This document shows, in pieces, positions 54,525 through 63,563 of a stretch of DNA of 64,000 nt. How positions within the stretch are numbered: position 1 is the stretch's first letter; each line of letters opens with the position of its first letter. The notes under the pieces were generated by a model that was not told the origin of the DNA, searched no databases, and was given only the letters and a program-made list of their open reading frames with translations. Origin of the DNA: Verrucomicrobiota bacterium. GTDB lineage: Bacteria > Chlamydiota > Chlamydiia > Chlamydiales > Rhabdochlamydiaceae. Location: NCBI GenBank assembly GCA_018239715.1, contig JAFEGW010000009.1, positions 62,001 through 126,000 of the forward strand, in the 5' to 3' direction. Made by a program: the position numbers and the translations under genes.

Positions 54525-56760
54525 AGAGGTTTAATTCATCTTCTTTGGGGAGATCCACAGTGAGTTCAAACTGACTATTGAGTAATTCTTGAAGCTCATG
54601 CAAACGCAGCCTATCCGCTAGTTCCCATAAACGAGTGATAGCTGCGGTATTGTTGATGTTCAGCTCAATAAATTGAACGACGGTTCCTGTTTTGTAAAAC
54701 TCCATCAGGCCATCAAAAGAACTCGTGTCATCATTCGTACAAATTTCTGATGTCTCTACTTCCTTTAATCCCGTATTGAAAAGTCCGCTTAAAGCACTTT
54801 TTGTTTGCGATGCCAGAGCATGTAGGACAAATACATTGATAGGAACAACCTGATTGCCGTTGATAAACCGAAATTTATTCTTAAACAAATTTTCAGCTTC
54901 GATATTGATATTCCAAGCAAAAACGAGCGGAAGTTTTCCTGCACGAGCTTTAGTTTCAACCCACACAACAAAATCTTTTTTCAATTTCGCATAAAGGGGC
55001 TCAGCCCGATGTGCATAAAGACAGGCAGCAAATCTTCTGCATAAATCGGCATTTGCCTCAATTTTTTTGACAATCTTTCCCCAATTATTCTTTTGTAGTA
55101 AGACACCGGGCTGAACCGGTAATATTTTTTCTCGGATCTCGGTCAGGGTACTTTTTTTAAGCTCCTCTAAGAGTTTGGGAAGCTCATTTTTCTTATCCCT
55201 CAACTGCGCCTCTGAACGAGCTCGGTCATCTTTGTTCAAGTGAGCTTCTAAAGAAAGGACTCCTTCTTCAAGTTGGTTCTTGGCTTTGAGGGCCTCTTTT
55301 TGCTTTTGATATTTTTTACAAATCTCAGATCTTAAATCTTTAAGAGAGGCGGGCATAAGAGAAAGCATGTAATGCTTATGATAATAACTGCGATAACGGA
55401 TTCCATGCCGATAAGCAGCAGGCTCAAACGTTAAAAACTCGAAGGGATTTCGATCAATAAAATCGGCGACCAAAAAAGCCACTGCTGGAGAAGCATCAAG
55501 ATTCATCCATTTGTTTGCTAAAAGCGGAGGAGGACATTTATCGATAAACTCTTCCCATGTCAGGCAATCGAAAATCTCCTTTTCCAACCGCTCCTGAATT
55601 GTCTCATCCTGGGAAGAAGCGCTTTCACTTGTTAGGATCCCCTTCTCAAAGAGTTCAGGCCCTTTGCGCGCCATCTCAAACACAGACAGCTGTCTGGTAT
55701 CCGATAAAACCTTTTGAGTCCATTCTTGGGGTAAAAACTCTCGTCCAATACTGGCTAAAAAGTCTATTCTCCCATCAAACTTATCATCCATGTAAGAGAT
55801 CGATTCCCAACGAGGTCGAAGAGTTTCTTTGATCGTCGCTTTGTCAATACCCAACGCTTCTCTTTCTTGTTGATACTTGCTATCTGTGAGGAGCGGATAA
55901 GGGAGCTGGAGGAACCTTGCTCGAAGCAGCTCTCGATAGGGGGGCAATTTTATAGCCAGCCCTACCACTTTCCCTCCAAGCCCAAGTAACTCTGCATCGT
56001 TAGCTGCCTCAAGGTTATCTAAAATCTTTTTGGAGTCCTGTAATAAGTATTCAATAACTTCGAGCTCTGTAAGAGATGCTAAAAACTCCTCACGGATCTT
56101 CTGAAGAAACGCTTGAGCATTCCCACGATCTCTAACTAATAATAGACCTAGGCAGTTGACTTGCAAAGATTCAAGTTCATCTGGAGAAACATTCAATTTC
56201 TCATTAGAACACGAAGCCCAAACTACCTCGAACGACTGTTCTTTACTGACACTTTCCTTCACGTGCTGGAAGATTTTAAGTTTCATAGTGCGCGGATATT
56301 CTTCTATGGAAAGGGCGATCCCTTCAGAGCCGTGTTTTTGCTCAAATGCGGAATAAGCAAGATCCATATCCGCATAAAGAATCTGGTGGATTTCTTTTCC
56401 ATTTAAAAATCTTACAGGAATATCTTTATATCCATAGGTAGCGATGTTTTGAAGGTTTTCGCAAATCACCTGTCGTTGTTGTAGAATATAAGCAGGATCC
56501 CTTCCAAACAAAGGTATTTGCCGGAGTAAAACTGCAAGGACAGCCAGGACAAGAGCGGTGATCGTTAGTTGACGGACTAATGCTGGCTGTATAGAGACGC
56601 GGGAAAAGTAATAAGTTCCACCTACAGAAGCAGTGCTTAAAGTGAATAAAACATAACTCGAGACAGTACGCGCATACGAAGATTCAAACCAGGGACATTC
56701 ATTAGGCCCGGGTAGGTCTTGCCATCTAATGCTATCTAAAACAACCTTATTGGTTGGCAT
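54487..56760 (-). CDS. BTB-domain membrane protein, Inc-like hairpin (paralog 1)
   Basis: A 757-aa protein. Residues 1-33 are polar, then two hydrophobic segments (about 34-53, SSYVLFTLSTASVGGTYYFS, and 64-80, ALVLAVLAVLLRQIP) are separated by only about ten residues, like the bilobed domain of chlamydial inclusion membrane proteins. A long helical region follows, with a coiled coil near 470-560. The C-terminal part (about 620-735) resembles a BTB/POZ domain: FVLHALASQTKSALSGLF, SSFDGLMEFYKTG, and ITRLWELADRLRLHELQELL match the BTB order of dimer helices and the LL-x-LAD-x-L repeat. BTB proteins adapt substrates to cullin-3. It is paralogous to 56928-59030. Confidence 0.7.
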   Translation of the reverse strand: MPTNKVVLDSIRWQDLPGPNECPWFESSYARTVSSYVLFTLSTASVGGTYYFSRVSIQPALVRQLTITALVLAVLAVLLRQIPLFGRDPAYILQQRQVICENLQNIATYGYKDIPVRFLNGKEIHQILYADMDLAYSAFEQKHGSEGIALSIEEYPRTMKLKIFQHVKESVSKEQSFEVVWASCSNEKLNVSPDELESLQVNCLGLLLVRDRGNAQAFLQKIREEFLASLTELEVIEYLLQDSKKILDNLEAANDAELLGLGGKVVGLAIKLPPYRELLRARFLQLPYPLLTDSKYQQEREALGIDKATIKETLRPRWESISYMDDKFDGRIDFLASIGREFLPQEWTQKVLSDTRQLSVFEMARKGPELFEKGILTSESASSQDETIQERLEKEIFDCLTWEEFIDKCPPPLLANKWMNLDASPAVAFLVADFIDRNPFEFLTFEPAAYRHGIRYRSYYHKHYMLSLMPASLKDLRSEICKKYQKQKEALKAKNQLEEGVLSLEAHLNKDDRARSEAQLRDKKNELPKLLEELKKSTLTEIREKILPVQPGVLLQKNNWGKIVKKIEANADLCRRFAACLYAHRAEPLYAKLKKDFVVWVETKARAGKLPLVFAWNINIEAENLFKNKFRFINGNQVVPINVFVLHALASQTKSALSGLFNTGLKEVETSEICTNDDTSSFDGLMEFYKTGTVVQFIELNINNTAAITRLWELADRLRLHELQELLNSQFELTVDLPKEDELNLSTKESKSHDPMT

Positions 56761-56927
56761 AAAATATCTATCTAAGAATCTGAACCTTTCGTAATTGAAC
56801 CCAAATTATAGTCCAAAAATAGCTTAGTTTCAATCCAGACACGATTGAAAGTGAAATTTGATATTCAAAAAAGGACAGGGTGTACAGCCATCGGTATGTT
56901 ACCCCTGCTGGGATCCTACAGCCTTCC

Positions 56928-59030
56928 TCACGATGAAGGTTCCTCAGGTTCTACTTCTTTGATAACATCGTTTAATGAGTCACTGGGTAGAGGCTCCACG
57001 GTGAGATCCAAGTTCTGTGTGAGCACCTCTTGAAGTTTAGGTAAACACAACTTCTCAGCAAACTCCCATAAACGGGTAATAGCTTCTTCATTTGTCTCAT
57101 AAGACTCGAGAAATTGATGCAAGGCTCCTGTTTTGTAAAACTCCATTAGACCATCAAAAGAACTCGGATCGTAGTTCGTACAAATTTCCTTTGTTCTCCC
57201 TTCAACCATCTGGGTTTCGAGCACCCCACTTAAAAAATTGCGTGTATCGGCAGCTAGAGCCTGCAAAACAAACAAGTTGATGGGAATAAGATGGTTGACA
57301 CCGTTAATAAATAACACTTGATTCTTAAACAAATCGCCAGCTTCAATATTGATATTCCAAGCAAAAATAAGAGGTAGCTTTTTAGCCTGCGCTGTCGTTT
57401 CGACCCATGCAACAAAATCTTCTTTCAATTTTGCATATCCACTGTTTTTACGATTCTCATACAGAGTCGCCGCAAATCTTCTGCATAAAGCGGCATCGGT
57501 CTCTATTTTTTTGACAATTCTAGTAAAATCATTCAGACGTAAAAAAATATCGATTTGATAGGGCACCATTCTTTTCAAGAACTCCTGTGTTCCTGCCTTT
57601 CGTTGGTCTAAACTTGTAAAGTTTTTACGAATGTCAGCCTTCAAATCTTGAAGGGCTTTAGGTATATGCGTTTGTAGATCAAGACGTCTTTGGTTCGGAC
57701 GGTGGAGTGGAGGGTTAAACCCCAAAAATGTTTGAGGATACTTGCAAACATAACTCAGGGCCAGAAAGGCTGTCGTTGTAGAATCTACAGGGATCATGTG
57801 GGTTTTAAAAAGAACAGCCGGACATGTCTTGATAAAGTTTTCCCATGTTTCGCAATCCAGAATCTCCTTTTGCAATCTCCTCCATATCGCAACATCACTC
57901 TCTGAAGCCGCACTGCCACGAGTTAAAATCTTCTTTTCAAAAAGCTCAGGCCATTGACGAGCAGTCTCAAAAACTGACAGATGGCTTGTATCGGACACAA
58001 TCTTTTGCGTCCATTCTTGAGGGGAAAATTCGTGTCCTATACTGCGTAAAAAATTTTTTCTGTCAAATTTCTCATCCGTATAAGAAATGTACATCCATCG
58101 CTGTCGGAGAATCTTTTTGATCTCGGGCCCATCGAACCCCAGAAAATCTCTTTCATTTTGATATTTGCTATCCGTGAGATGATCGTAAGAGAGTTGGTGA
58201 ACTTGGGTTTGCAGTGGCCCTCGATATTTTTTAAGCTTGGATGCTAAACCAATGACTTTCCATCCAATATGAAACCACACCTGCTGATCATCAGAATTTA
58301 ATTTTTCCTCGTGTCCTTTTAATAAATATTCAATGGCTTCGACATCTGTGATTGCTGAAATAAGATCCTTATCAGCTTTGTCTAGGAACTCTTGCGCATT
58401 CCCCTGCTCTCGCACGTGTTTCAGCGCAGCACACTCGGCTCTCAAAGACTGCATCTCATTGGGTGAAATTTTCGCTAGGGCAACAGCACACTTATCGAAA
58501 GCTTTTTCAAATATCTTTCCCTGGGTTGAGACTTTTTCCTTCACATGCTTGAAGGCTTTTTGCTTCATTTGTTCACGATCGATGCGCATTGCAGCGGCTA
58601 CTCCTGAAGAACCATGTTTATTCTTAAAAGTAGAATAGGAAAGGTTTTGCAAATCCGCCTCTAAAAGAAGTTTCTCTTCAGCATGACTTAAAACCCCGGG
58701 AGGCATGTCTTTATATCCGTAGTTCGGGTTGTTTTGAAGATTGTTATGAATAAGCCCTCGCTGCTGCAGAATATAAACAGGGTCTTTGACAGATAAGGGT
58801 ATTTGCCGAAGTAACAAGGCAAAGGCGCCCATGACAATAGACGTGATACCTAACCGACGAGCCCCAGCGGGATTTAGAGAGATCTGAGAAAAATAATAGG
58901 TACCGCCTAAAAAAGCACAACTTAAAGCCCCTAGAACATAACTTGTCACTCGAGAGGACTGGTACCAAGGACAAGTAGTGGGCCAAGGCATCTCATGCCA
59001 TCGAATATTACTTACGGGAGAATTTGCCAT
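56928..59030 (-). CDS. BTB-domain membrane protein, Inc-like hairpin (paralog 2)
   Basis: A 700-aa paralog of the downstream gene. The shared start includes PWYQSSRVTSYVLGALSCAF and GITSIVMGAFALLLRQIPLS, two hydrophobic helices with a short connector; the sequence RQIP is kept in both proteins. The shared core has QEWTQKIVSDTSHLSVFETA and RRFAATLYENR. The BTB-like C-terminus (about 575-685) reads FVLQALAADTRNFLSGVL, SSFDGLMEFYKTG, and ITRLWEFAEKLCLPKLQEVL. It is the first of the pair, probably in the same operon. Divergence between the copies points to an old duplication. Predicted localisation at the inclusion membrane is inference. Confidence 0.7.
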   Translation of the reverse strand: MANSPVSNIRWHEMPWPTTCPWYQSSRVTSYVLGALSCAFLGGTYYFSQISLNPAGARRLGITSIVMGAFALLLRQIPLSVKDPVYILQQRGLIHNNLQNNPNYGYKDMPPGVLSHAEEKLLLEADLQNLSYSTFKNKHGSSGVAAAMRIDREQMKQKAFKHVKEKVSTQGKIFEKAFDKCAVALAKISPNEMQSLRAECAALKHVREQGNAQEFLDKADKDLISAITDVEAIEYLLKGHEEKLNSDDQQVWFHIGWKVIGLASKLKKYRGPLQTQVHQLSYDHLTDSKYQNERDFLGFDGPEIKKILRQRWMYISYTDEKFDRKNFLRSIGHEFSPQEWTQKIVSDTSHLSVFETARQWPELFEKKILTRGSAASESDVAIWRRLQKEILDCETWENFIKTCPAVLFKTHMIPVDSTTTAFLALSYVCKYPQTFLGFNPPLHRPNQRRLDLQTHIPKALQDLKADIRKNFTSLDQRKAGTQEFLKRMVPYQIDIFLRLNDFTRIVKKIETDAALCRRFAATLYENRKNSGYAKLKEDFVAWVETTAQAKKLPLIFAWNINIEAGDLFKNQVLFINGVNHLIPINLFVLQALAADTRNFLSGVLETQMVEGRTKEICTNYDPSSFDGLMEFYKTGALHQFLESYETNEEAITRLWEFAEKLCLPKLQEVLTQNLDLTVEPLPSDSLNDVIKEVEPEEPSS

Positions 59031-59107
59031 GGGACGATTTTAACGAAGAAGACTCTTACTCTCAACGAAGAAGCTTCATTTTGATCTCATATTTTTTAAA
59101 CTGATGC

Positions 59108-59887
59108 TTATGAATCGATACTCGGCTCAAACCCTAGTAAATCGCCATTCTCTTCTTGCGAAGCCGCTTTTTTCCGAGAAGGTTTGGGATTTTTGGAAAG
59201 AGAAAGCTCAGAGACAATCTGCTGCAAAGAGACAAGCTCGGTTTCGAGCTTTTTCTTCTCTTCTTCGGTGTGTTGAAGCTGTTGGATGAGCGTGGCTTCG
59301 GCAGGACTGGGAAGACGCGCTTGTTCTTCCCGTTCTTTGTGGAAAACCAGGAGCTCGCTTTCAGCACGGAATAAACGAGCTCGGGCTTGCTCAAGAGCCT
59401 GAGATTTTTCATCGAACTGCTTTTTAAGCTCGCGGTAGGAACTCTCTGTTTGCCGTTTTTCCGCATCGAAGAGATCGGGTTCTAGACGGGCTAATTGGAG
59501 CTCGTTAATTTTTCGATCTTTGTGAATGACATGCTGGCCGAGCTGTCCGTTATCCGTCTGCAGTTTGTCAATTTCCGTTTGATGCACCTCGACGAGTTTT
59601 TGATATGAAACGCAGCGCTCTTCGGCACGCATGAGTCTTTGCTGCACTTTTTGTATTTCGCGGTTTAACCCTTCGATCGTTTGAGCAGATTGAGTTTTTA
59701 GCTCATCGAATTGGCTCTGCAAAGGACTGGATGACGGAGCAGCTGGGGTCTCGGGCCTTAGGATCACGAGAAAGAGTCCGGCTGCAAAAGCAACTCCGAT
59801 TCCACAGGACCAAAGAGAAATATTTTCAAATTTCAAAAATCCGAGCAAACAAGTAGCGCCTAGCAAAATAAATCCAAGCCCTTTCAT
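59108..59887 (-). CDS. Coiled-coil membrane protein
   Basis: A 259-aa protein. Two hydrophobic segments at the start (GLGFILLGATCLLGFLKF and LWSCGIGVAFAAGLFLVILR) are followed by a Pro/Ser linker and a long coiled coil (about residues 60-220) rich in Gln, Glu, Lys and Leu (for example LNREIQKVQQRLMRAEERCV). The tail is basic, then acidic. The start overlaps the M20 peptidase stop by four bases (ATGA), so translation is coupled. The layout recalls chlamydial inner-membrane coiled-coil proteins, but no homolog is named with confidence. The two hydrophobic segments are closely spaced. Confidence 0.7.
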   Translation of the reverse strand: MKGLGFILLGATCLLGFLKFENISLWSCGIGVAFAAGLFLVILRPETPAAPSSSPLQSQFDELKTQSAQTIEGLNREIQKVQQRLMRAEERCVSYQKLVEVHQTEIDKLQTDNGQLGQHVIHKDRKINELQLARLEPDLFDAEKRQTESSYRELKKQFDEKSQALEQARARLFRAESELLVFHKEREEQARLPSPAEATLIQQLQHTEEEKKKLETELVSLQQIVSELSLSKNPKPSRKKAASQEENGDLLGFEPSIDS

Positions 59888-61254
59888 GTCGCAAGCCTCC
59901 CTAGAATCCTGCTGATCGTTAAAAACCCTTGCTGCAGCTGATCGAGCCCAAAGTGTTCGTTCGGGGCATGGAAATCGTCGCTATCGAGGCTGACGCCGAT
60001 GATAACGGCGTCTCCCTTGGAGGCTCTTGCCAAATCCGCTACGAGCGGCACGGAGGCACCACAGAAAATCTTACCGCAGGGCTTGCCGAAAACTTCCTTA
60101 TAAGCATCAGAACAAACATGGGAAGTCTCGGTATCTGGAGAACTGCGGACAGGTTTGCCCCCATGGTCCCAGGTGGCCTCGATTTCTAGTCCTTTCGGCG
60201 CGATTTTCTTTAAGTAGTTGGCAATCGAACGGGCGACTTTTTCAGGATCTTGATGGGGAACTATCCTACAGGAAATTTTGGCAGTGGCCATCGAAGGAAT
60301 GACGGTTTTAAAACCGGTCCCCGTATAGCCGCCGGAGATTCCATTGATCTCAAGAGTGGGGCGGATCGTATTGGACTCCCAAAGGGAATATCCCCCTTCT
60401 CCGCGAAAAGCTTTCACACCAAATTGTTTGCGCAGGTACTTTTCATCGACGAGTTTTTCAATCGCCTTCAGCTCTTTAGCTGTGGGTTTGGCAACGTCTT
60501 TGTAAAAACCGGGAATGGCAATCTTCCCTTTTTTATCCCAGAGTTTAGAAAGCATTTCCACCAAAGCCCGATTGGGGTTTAAGACAATTCCCCCATGGAT
60601 GCCCGAATGGAGATCGATAGAAGAGTTGCGGCATGTCACCTCTAAGGCGACGATCCCACGAAGCCCTAACGTAATGGCAGGCTTTCCCGCTGCAGGAATG
60701 CCTCCGTCAACAACTAAAATATGGTCGGCTTTGAGATCTTTCTGATGGGTCTTAAGAGCTTCTAAAGCGCCGCGGCTTCCGCATTCTTCTTCTCCTTCGA
60801 CAAAAACCTTAATGTTCAGATCGATTTTTTTGCAGAGCTCAAAAAGCGCTTTCAGTGCTGTGAGAGTATAAAAACACTGCCCTTTATTATCCGAGGCGCC
60901 CCGCGCATAAACTTTCCCATCCCGGAGTGTCGGCTCAAAAGGCGGAGATTTCCATTTCTCGATAGGGTCGACCGGCTGAACATCGTAATGGTGATAGATA
61001 AGAACTGTTGGACGCGAGGAGCCTGCTTGATGAGAAGCAAAAACCACCGGATGAAAGCTGGTTTTCCAAACTTCCGTTTTCATTCCGATATTTTTTAAAT
61101 AGTTCTCCACCCAAGATGCCGCTTCATGGATATGCTTTTTATAAGAGGGATCGGTGCTGACCGACGGGATTTTCAAAAATGAAAAGTAATCTTGCTCAAT
61201 CAGAGCAGAATGCTCTTTATACCATTTTTTAAGTTCAGAAAGTGAGGGCATCAT
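59884..61254 (-). CDS. M20-family dipeptidase
   Basis: A 456-aa metallopeptidase. Zinc ligands are visible in YHHYDVQPVDP (His, with Asp three residues later), RGASDNKGQ (Asp bridging), GEEECGSRGAL (Glu pair), and the dimer lid is seen around GGYTGTGFKTVIPS. It hydrolyses dipeptides or N-acyl amino acids in the cytosol; members annotated as dipeptidase or succinyl-diaminopimelate desuccinylase-like are common. Full length for the family. It probably provides amino acids from host-derived peptides. The next gene (59108) is coupled to it. A large inverted repeat lies 47 bp upstream. Confidence 0.9.
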   Translation of the reverse strand: MMPSLSELKKWYKEHSALIEQDYFSFLKIPSVSTDPSYKKHIHEAASWVENYLKNIGMKTEVWKTSFHPVVFASHQAGSSRPTVLIYHHYDVQPVDPIEKWKSPPFEPTLRDGKVYARGASDNKGQCFYTLTALKALFELCKKIDLNIKVFVEGEEECGSRGALEALKTHQKDLKADHILVVDGGIPAAGKPAITLGLRGIVALEVTCRNSSIDLHSGIHGGIVLNPNRALVEMLSKLWDKKGKIAIPGFYKDVAKPTAKELKAIEKLVDEKYLRKQFGVKAFRGEGGYSLWESNTIRPTLEINGISGGYTGTGFKTVIPSMATAKISCRIVPHQDPEKVARSIANYLKKIAPKGLEIEATWDHGGKPVRSSPDTETSHVCSDAYKEVFGKPCGKIFCGASVPLVADLARASKGDAVIIGVSLDSDDFHAPNEHFGLDQLQQGFLTISRILGRLAT

Positions 61255-61300
61255 TAGAATCTATCCTTTAATCCTTAACAATCGATTTCAGAGCCTTGTT

Positions 61301-61371
61301 GGCATCTTTTTTATGCCCTTTTTCAGCCCTATAAATTGACATTGTCATCAAAAGGGCATAAAAAAGATGCC
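61301..61371. repeat. Perfect 22-bp inverted repeat with 27-bp loop
   Basis: 61301-61322 and 61350-61371 are exact reverse complements (GGCATC, T-run, ATGCCC, TTTT and its mirror). The loop contains TGACATTGTCA, another dyad. The element is between the end of 61399-61620 and the start of the M20 gene, both minus strand. It could be a terminator-like structure without a clear T tail, a large regulatory hairpin in the M20 leader, or a small non-autonomous element. Confidence 0.8.
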
Positions 61372-61398
61372 CAAAAATACTTCTGTCTAAGGACAGGT

Positions 61399-61620
61399 TT
61401 ATGTGATATCTGTATCAATAATGTGCTGCGCGCTTTCTACAAGGTAGGCAGCCAAAATCGGATCGCCTCCGTAAGTCATTTCGACCTTCATCTTCCCGTC
61501 TTTGGAAGCTTCCGTACAGGTAATCAAAACATAACAAGTATTATTTTCTGAAAGGGCCTTTTTGATTTCGACTGTGCTTTTCTTGCGTAGCCAAAAAAAT
61601 CTCTCAGCGAGTTTTCGCAT
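61399..61620 (-). CDS. Small hypothetical protein
   Basis: A 73-aa protein. The ATG at 61620 is chosen for the GGAG five bases upstream rather than an earlier ATG at 61683. The N-terminus is basic (RKLAERFFWLRKKSTVEIKK), then an alternating strand-like core (CYVLITCTEASKDGKMKVEM, TYGGDPILAAYLVES) ends the chain. No motif is recognised. A two-layer alpha/beta mini-domain is plausible. Downstream lies the perfect inverted repeat. Confidence 0.65.
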   Translation of the reverse strand: MRKLAERFFWLRKKSTVEIKKALSENNTCYVLITCTEASKDGKMKVEMTYGGDPILAAYLVESAQHIIDTDIT

Positions 61621-61729
61621 TGGTCTCCAGCGTCTTAGGTGCAAAAAACTAAATGCTATGTGGAGATACATCTCATAAATCAATATTAATATGCAATCGT
61701 TGTCTGTTTAAAATTAAAGCTTTACACTC

Positions 61730-61758
61730 TTGACTGTTAAGATTTGATGATGTTTAAT
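61730..61758 (+). promoter_or_regulatory. Candidate htpX promoter
   Basis: TTGACT (61730-61735), a 17-bp spacer and TTTAAT (61753-61758) form a good main-sigma promoter. A GGAGG ribosome site (61771-61775) precedes the htpX ATG. Confidence 0.6.
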
Positions 61759-61783
61759 AAAGGACGTATCGGAGGATTTATCT

Positions 61784-62692
61784 ATGGCATTCTTCAAAAG
61801 AATATTCTTGTTCCTGGTCGTAAACATTCTCATCATGATGACGATCACCTTTATTTTAAATCTTCTGAACGTCAAACCTTTTTTGAATGCGCATGGCCTC
61901 GATTACAACTCCTTAGCGATCTTCTGCTTGATCTGGGGCTTTGGAGGAGCGTTTATCTCGCTTGCCCTTTCCCGCGTGATGGCAAAAGCCATGATGGGTG
62001 TTCGGGTTATCGATCCCTCGACCAACGATCCTGAAATGCGCCGCCTTCTTAATACGGTGCATGACCTAGCCCGCGCAGCCCATCTTCCCGCCATGCCTGA
62101 AGTAGGAATCTACGACTCGCCAGAAGTTAACGCTTTTGCCACAGGTCCTTCCAATCGCCGCGCACTCGTTGCAGTCTCCACGGGGCTGCTGAGACGGATG
62201 TCTTCGTCGGAGCTCGAAGGAGTGCTGGGCCATGAAGTCTCCCACATTGCCAATGGAGATATGGTAACGATGACTTTGATCCAAGGGGTTGTCAACGCCT
62301 TCGTCATGTTCTTAGCCCGCATTCTTGCTTTTGTCCTATCAGGTCTGGGAAACCGAGAAAAATCATCGTCTAGCTCTTATGTCACCTTCAATGTCTTAGT
62401 TTTTGTGTTCCAGCTCGTCTTTATGATTTTAGGATCCCTCGTCGTTGCGGCTTATTCTCGCTTCCGAGAATTCCGAGCTGACAAAGGGGGCGCCTCTTTG
62501 GCCGGACGGGATAAAATGATCTCAGCCTTGGAAGCTCTCCAAAAAGTTCAAGATATCCGCGATGCAAGAGTGGAAAAACCTGCCTTTCAATCGATGAAAA
62601 TCTCTCATCAAGAACGAGGCGGTTTAGTGGCCTTATTCTTAACGCACCCTCCTTTAGCAAAAAGGATCGAGCGGCTCAAAGAGTTGCATTAA
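61784..62692 (+). CDS. htpX: Protease HtpX (M48)
   Basis: A 302-aa integral membrane zinc protease for quality control of membrane proteins. N-terminal helices (FFKRIFLFLVVNILIMMTIT, NSLAIFCLIWGFGGAFISLA), zinc motif GHEVSHIANGDMV, two further helices, then the third ligand in RFREFRADKGGASLAG. HPPLAKRIERLK closes the domain. Length is typical. It is stress-linked in many bacteria. It may be related at distance to the M48-like paralogs at 1697-4080, which share the order HExxH-helix-helix-Glu. Confidence 0.95.
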   Translation: MAFFKRIFLFLVVNILIMMTITFILNLLNVKPFLNAHGLDYNSLAIFCLIWGFGGAFISLALSRVMAKAMMGVRVIDPSTNDPEMRRLLNTVHDLARAAHLPAMPEVGIYDSPEVNAFATGPSNRRALVAVSTGLLRRMSSSELEGVLGHEVSHIANGDMVTMTLIQGVVNAFVMFLARILAFVLSGLGNREKSSSSSYVTFNVLVFVFQLVFMILGSLVVAAYSRFREFRADKGGASLAGRDKMISALEALQKVQDIRDARVEKPAFQSMKISHQERGGLVALFLTHPPLAKRIERLKELH

Positions 62693-62700
62693 ATTTGACG

Positions 62701-62749
62701 AATACCTCCTTGAAAAGTTACTCTGTTAACTTTTCAACAGGAGGTTATT
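62701..62749 (+). promoter_or_regulatory. Hairpin sequestering the ribosome site of 62753
   Basis: AATACCTCCT (62701-62710) pairs with AGGAGGTTATT (62739-62749, one bulge), and TGAAAAGTTA (62711-62720) pairs with TAACTTTTCA (62727-62736). The loop is CTCTGT. The Shine-Dalgarno AGGAGG (62739-62744) is thus inside the stem, 8 bases before the ATG at 62753. The position just after htpX means it could also help termination, but there is no clear U-run. Confidence 0.75.
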
Positions 62750-62752
62750 CTT

Positions 62753-63505
62753 ATGCGATCGTTTTTAGCTGTTTCTCTACTTTCTGTATGCGCTCTTCAT
62801 GCGCATATCACTGCTGCCCCTGAGCGCCATGAGCTGCGTGAAGTCTTCCAACTCATGGGCGAGCACAATTACGACTACGCTTTGGAAAAGATTCACCACT
62901 ATCTTCATCACTCTAAAGATCCAGCGACACAGATTCATTTAAGGCAGGAAAAAGCTTTTCTCCACCTCGTGCTGCAATCTCCTCAAGAAGCTCTCGAAAA
63001 TTTAAACGAAATTATCGCCGTAGAAATTTACAATGAAAGGAAAGAATATGCGCTTGTCAAAGCTCTTTGGATGCGTCTGGCCATCCATGCTTGGCTCCAT
63101 GATTCTACCGCTGTTCTAAGAGATTTCGAGCTTCTGAAAAAATACGACAAAAGCCTTCCTAAAGTCGAGATCCATCAGGGCGTGGTGTCGGTTGTTTCCC
63201 CTACCAATTCCAGCATGAGCTTTTATCCTTTTGCCAAAATGCTAGAAAATTTTGGATATCGATCAGCATGGGACCGCAAGGTGATCACCGTCAACGCGGG
63301 ATATTTTGAAGCTCAGATCAGCGAAAGGGCCAACCACCAGCTCGTCGAACTGGCCGCCGCCTGCGCCTTTACAGACTCTCCTTGGGGAAGCGCTGCTTGG
63401 GAGTACATTGGAAAAACCTTTGCCCCTGAGATCCATTGGAAAAATGAATTTCCTAAATACACAGATGTAACTTACCGGGATATTTTGCGAGATCTTCGCA
63501 GATAA
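62753..63505 (+). CDS. Secreted hypothetical protein with TPR-like helices
   Basis: A 250-aa protein with a signal peptide (SFLAVSLLSVCALHAHITAA). The mature part starts with TPR-like helical pairs (ELREVFQLMGEHNYDYALEK, EKAFLHLVLQSPQEALENLN) and continues with a helical C-terminal half. No enzyme motif is seen. It follows htpX by 60 bp, and its ribosome site is buried in a hairpin, so translation may be controlled. Location in the periplasm or outer membrane is likely. A terminator follows at 63517. Confidence 0.7.
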   Translation: MRSFLAVSLLSVCALHAHITAAPERHELREVFQLMGEHNYDYALEKIHHYLHHSKDPATQIHLRQEKAFLHLVLQSPQEALENLNEIIAVEIYNERKEYALVKALWMRLAIHAWLHDSTAVLRDFELLKKYDKSLPKVEIHQGVVSVVSPTNSSMSFYPFAKMLENFGYRSAWDRKVITVNAGYFEAQISERANHQLVELAAACAFTDSPWGSAAWEYIGKTFAPEIHWKNEFPKYTDVTYRDILRDLRR

Positions 63506-63516
63506 TTCCTCAACAT

Positions 63517-63546
63517 CTATGAGTCTGCCCCAAGGCAGGCTCATAG
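63517..63546. terminator. Bidirectional terminator
   Basis: CTATGAG-T-CTGCC (63517-63529), loop CCAA, then GGCAG-G-CTCATAG (63534-63546): a 13-bp stem with one T-G mismatch. It lies between the convergent genes 62753-63505 and 63564-64000, so it can serve both. Confidence 0.75.
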
Positions 63547-63563
63547 AAGAATATTTTAGTTCC

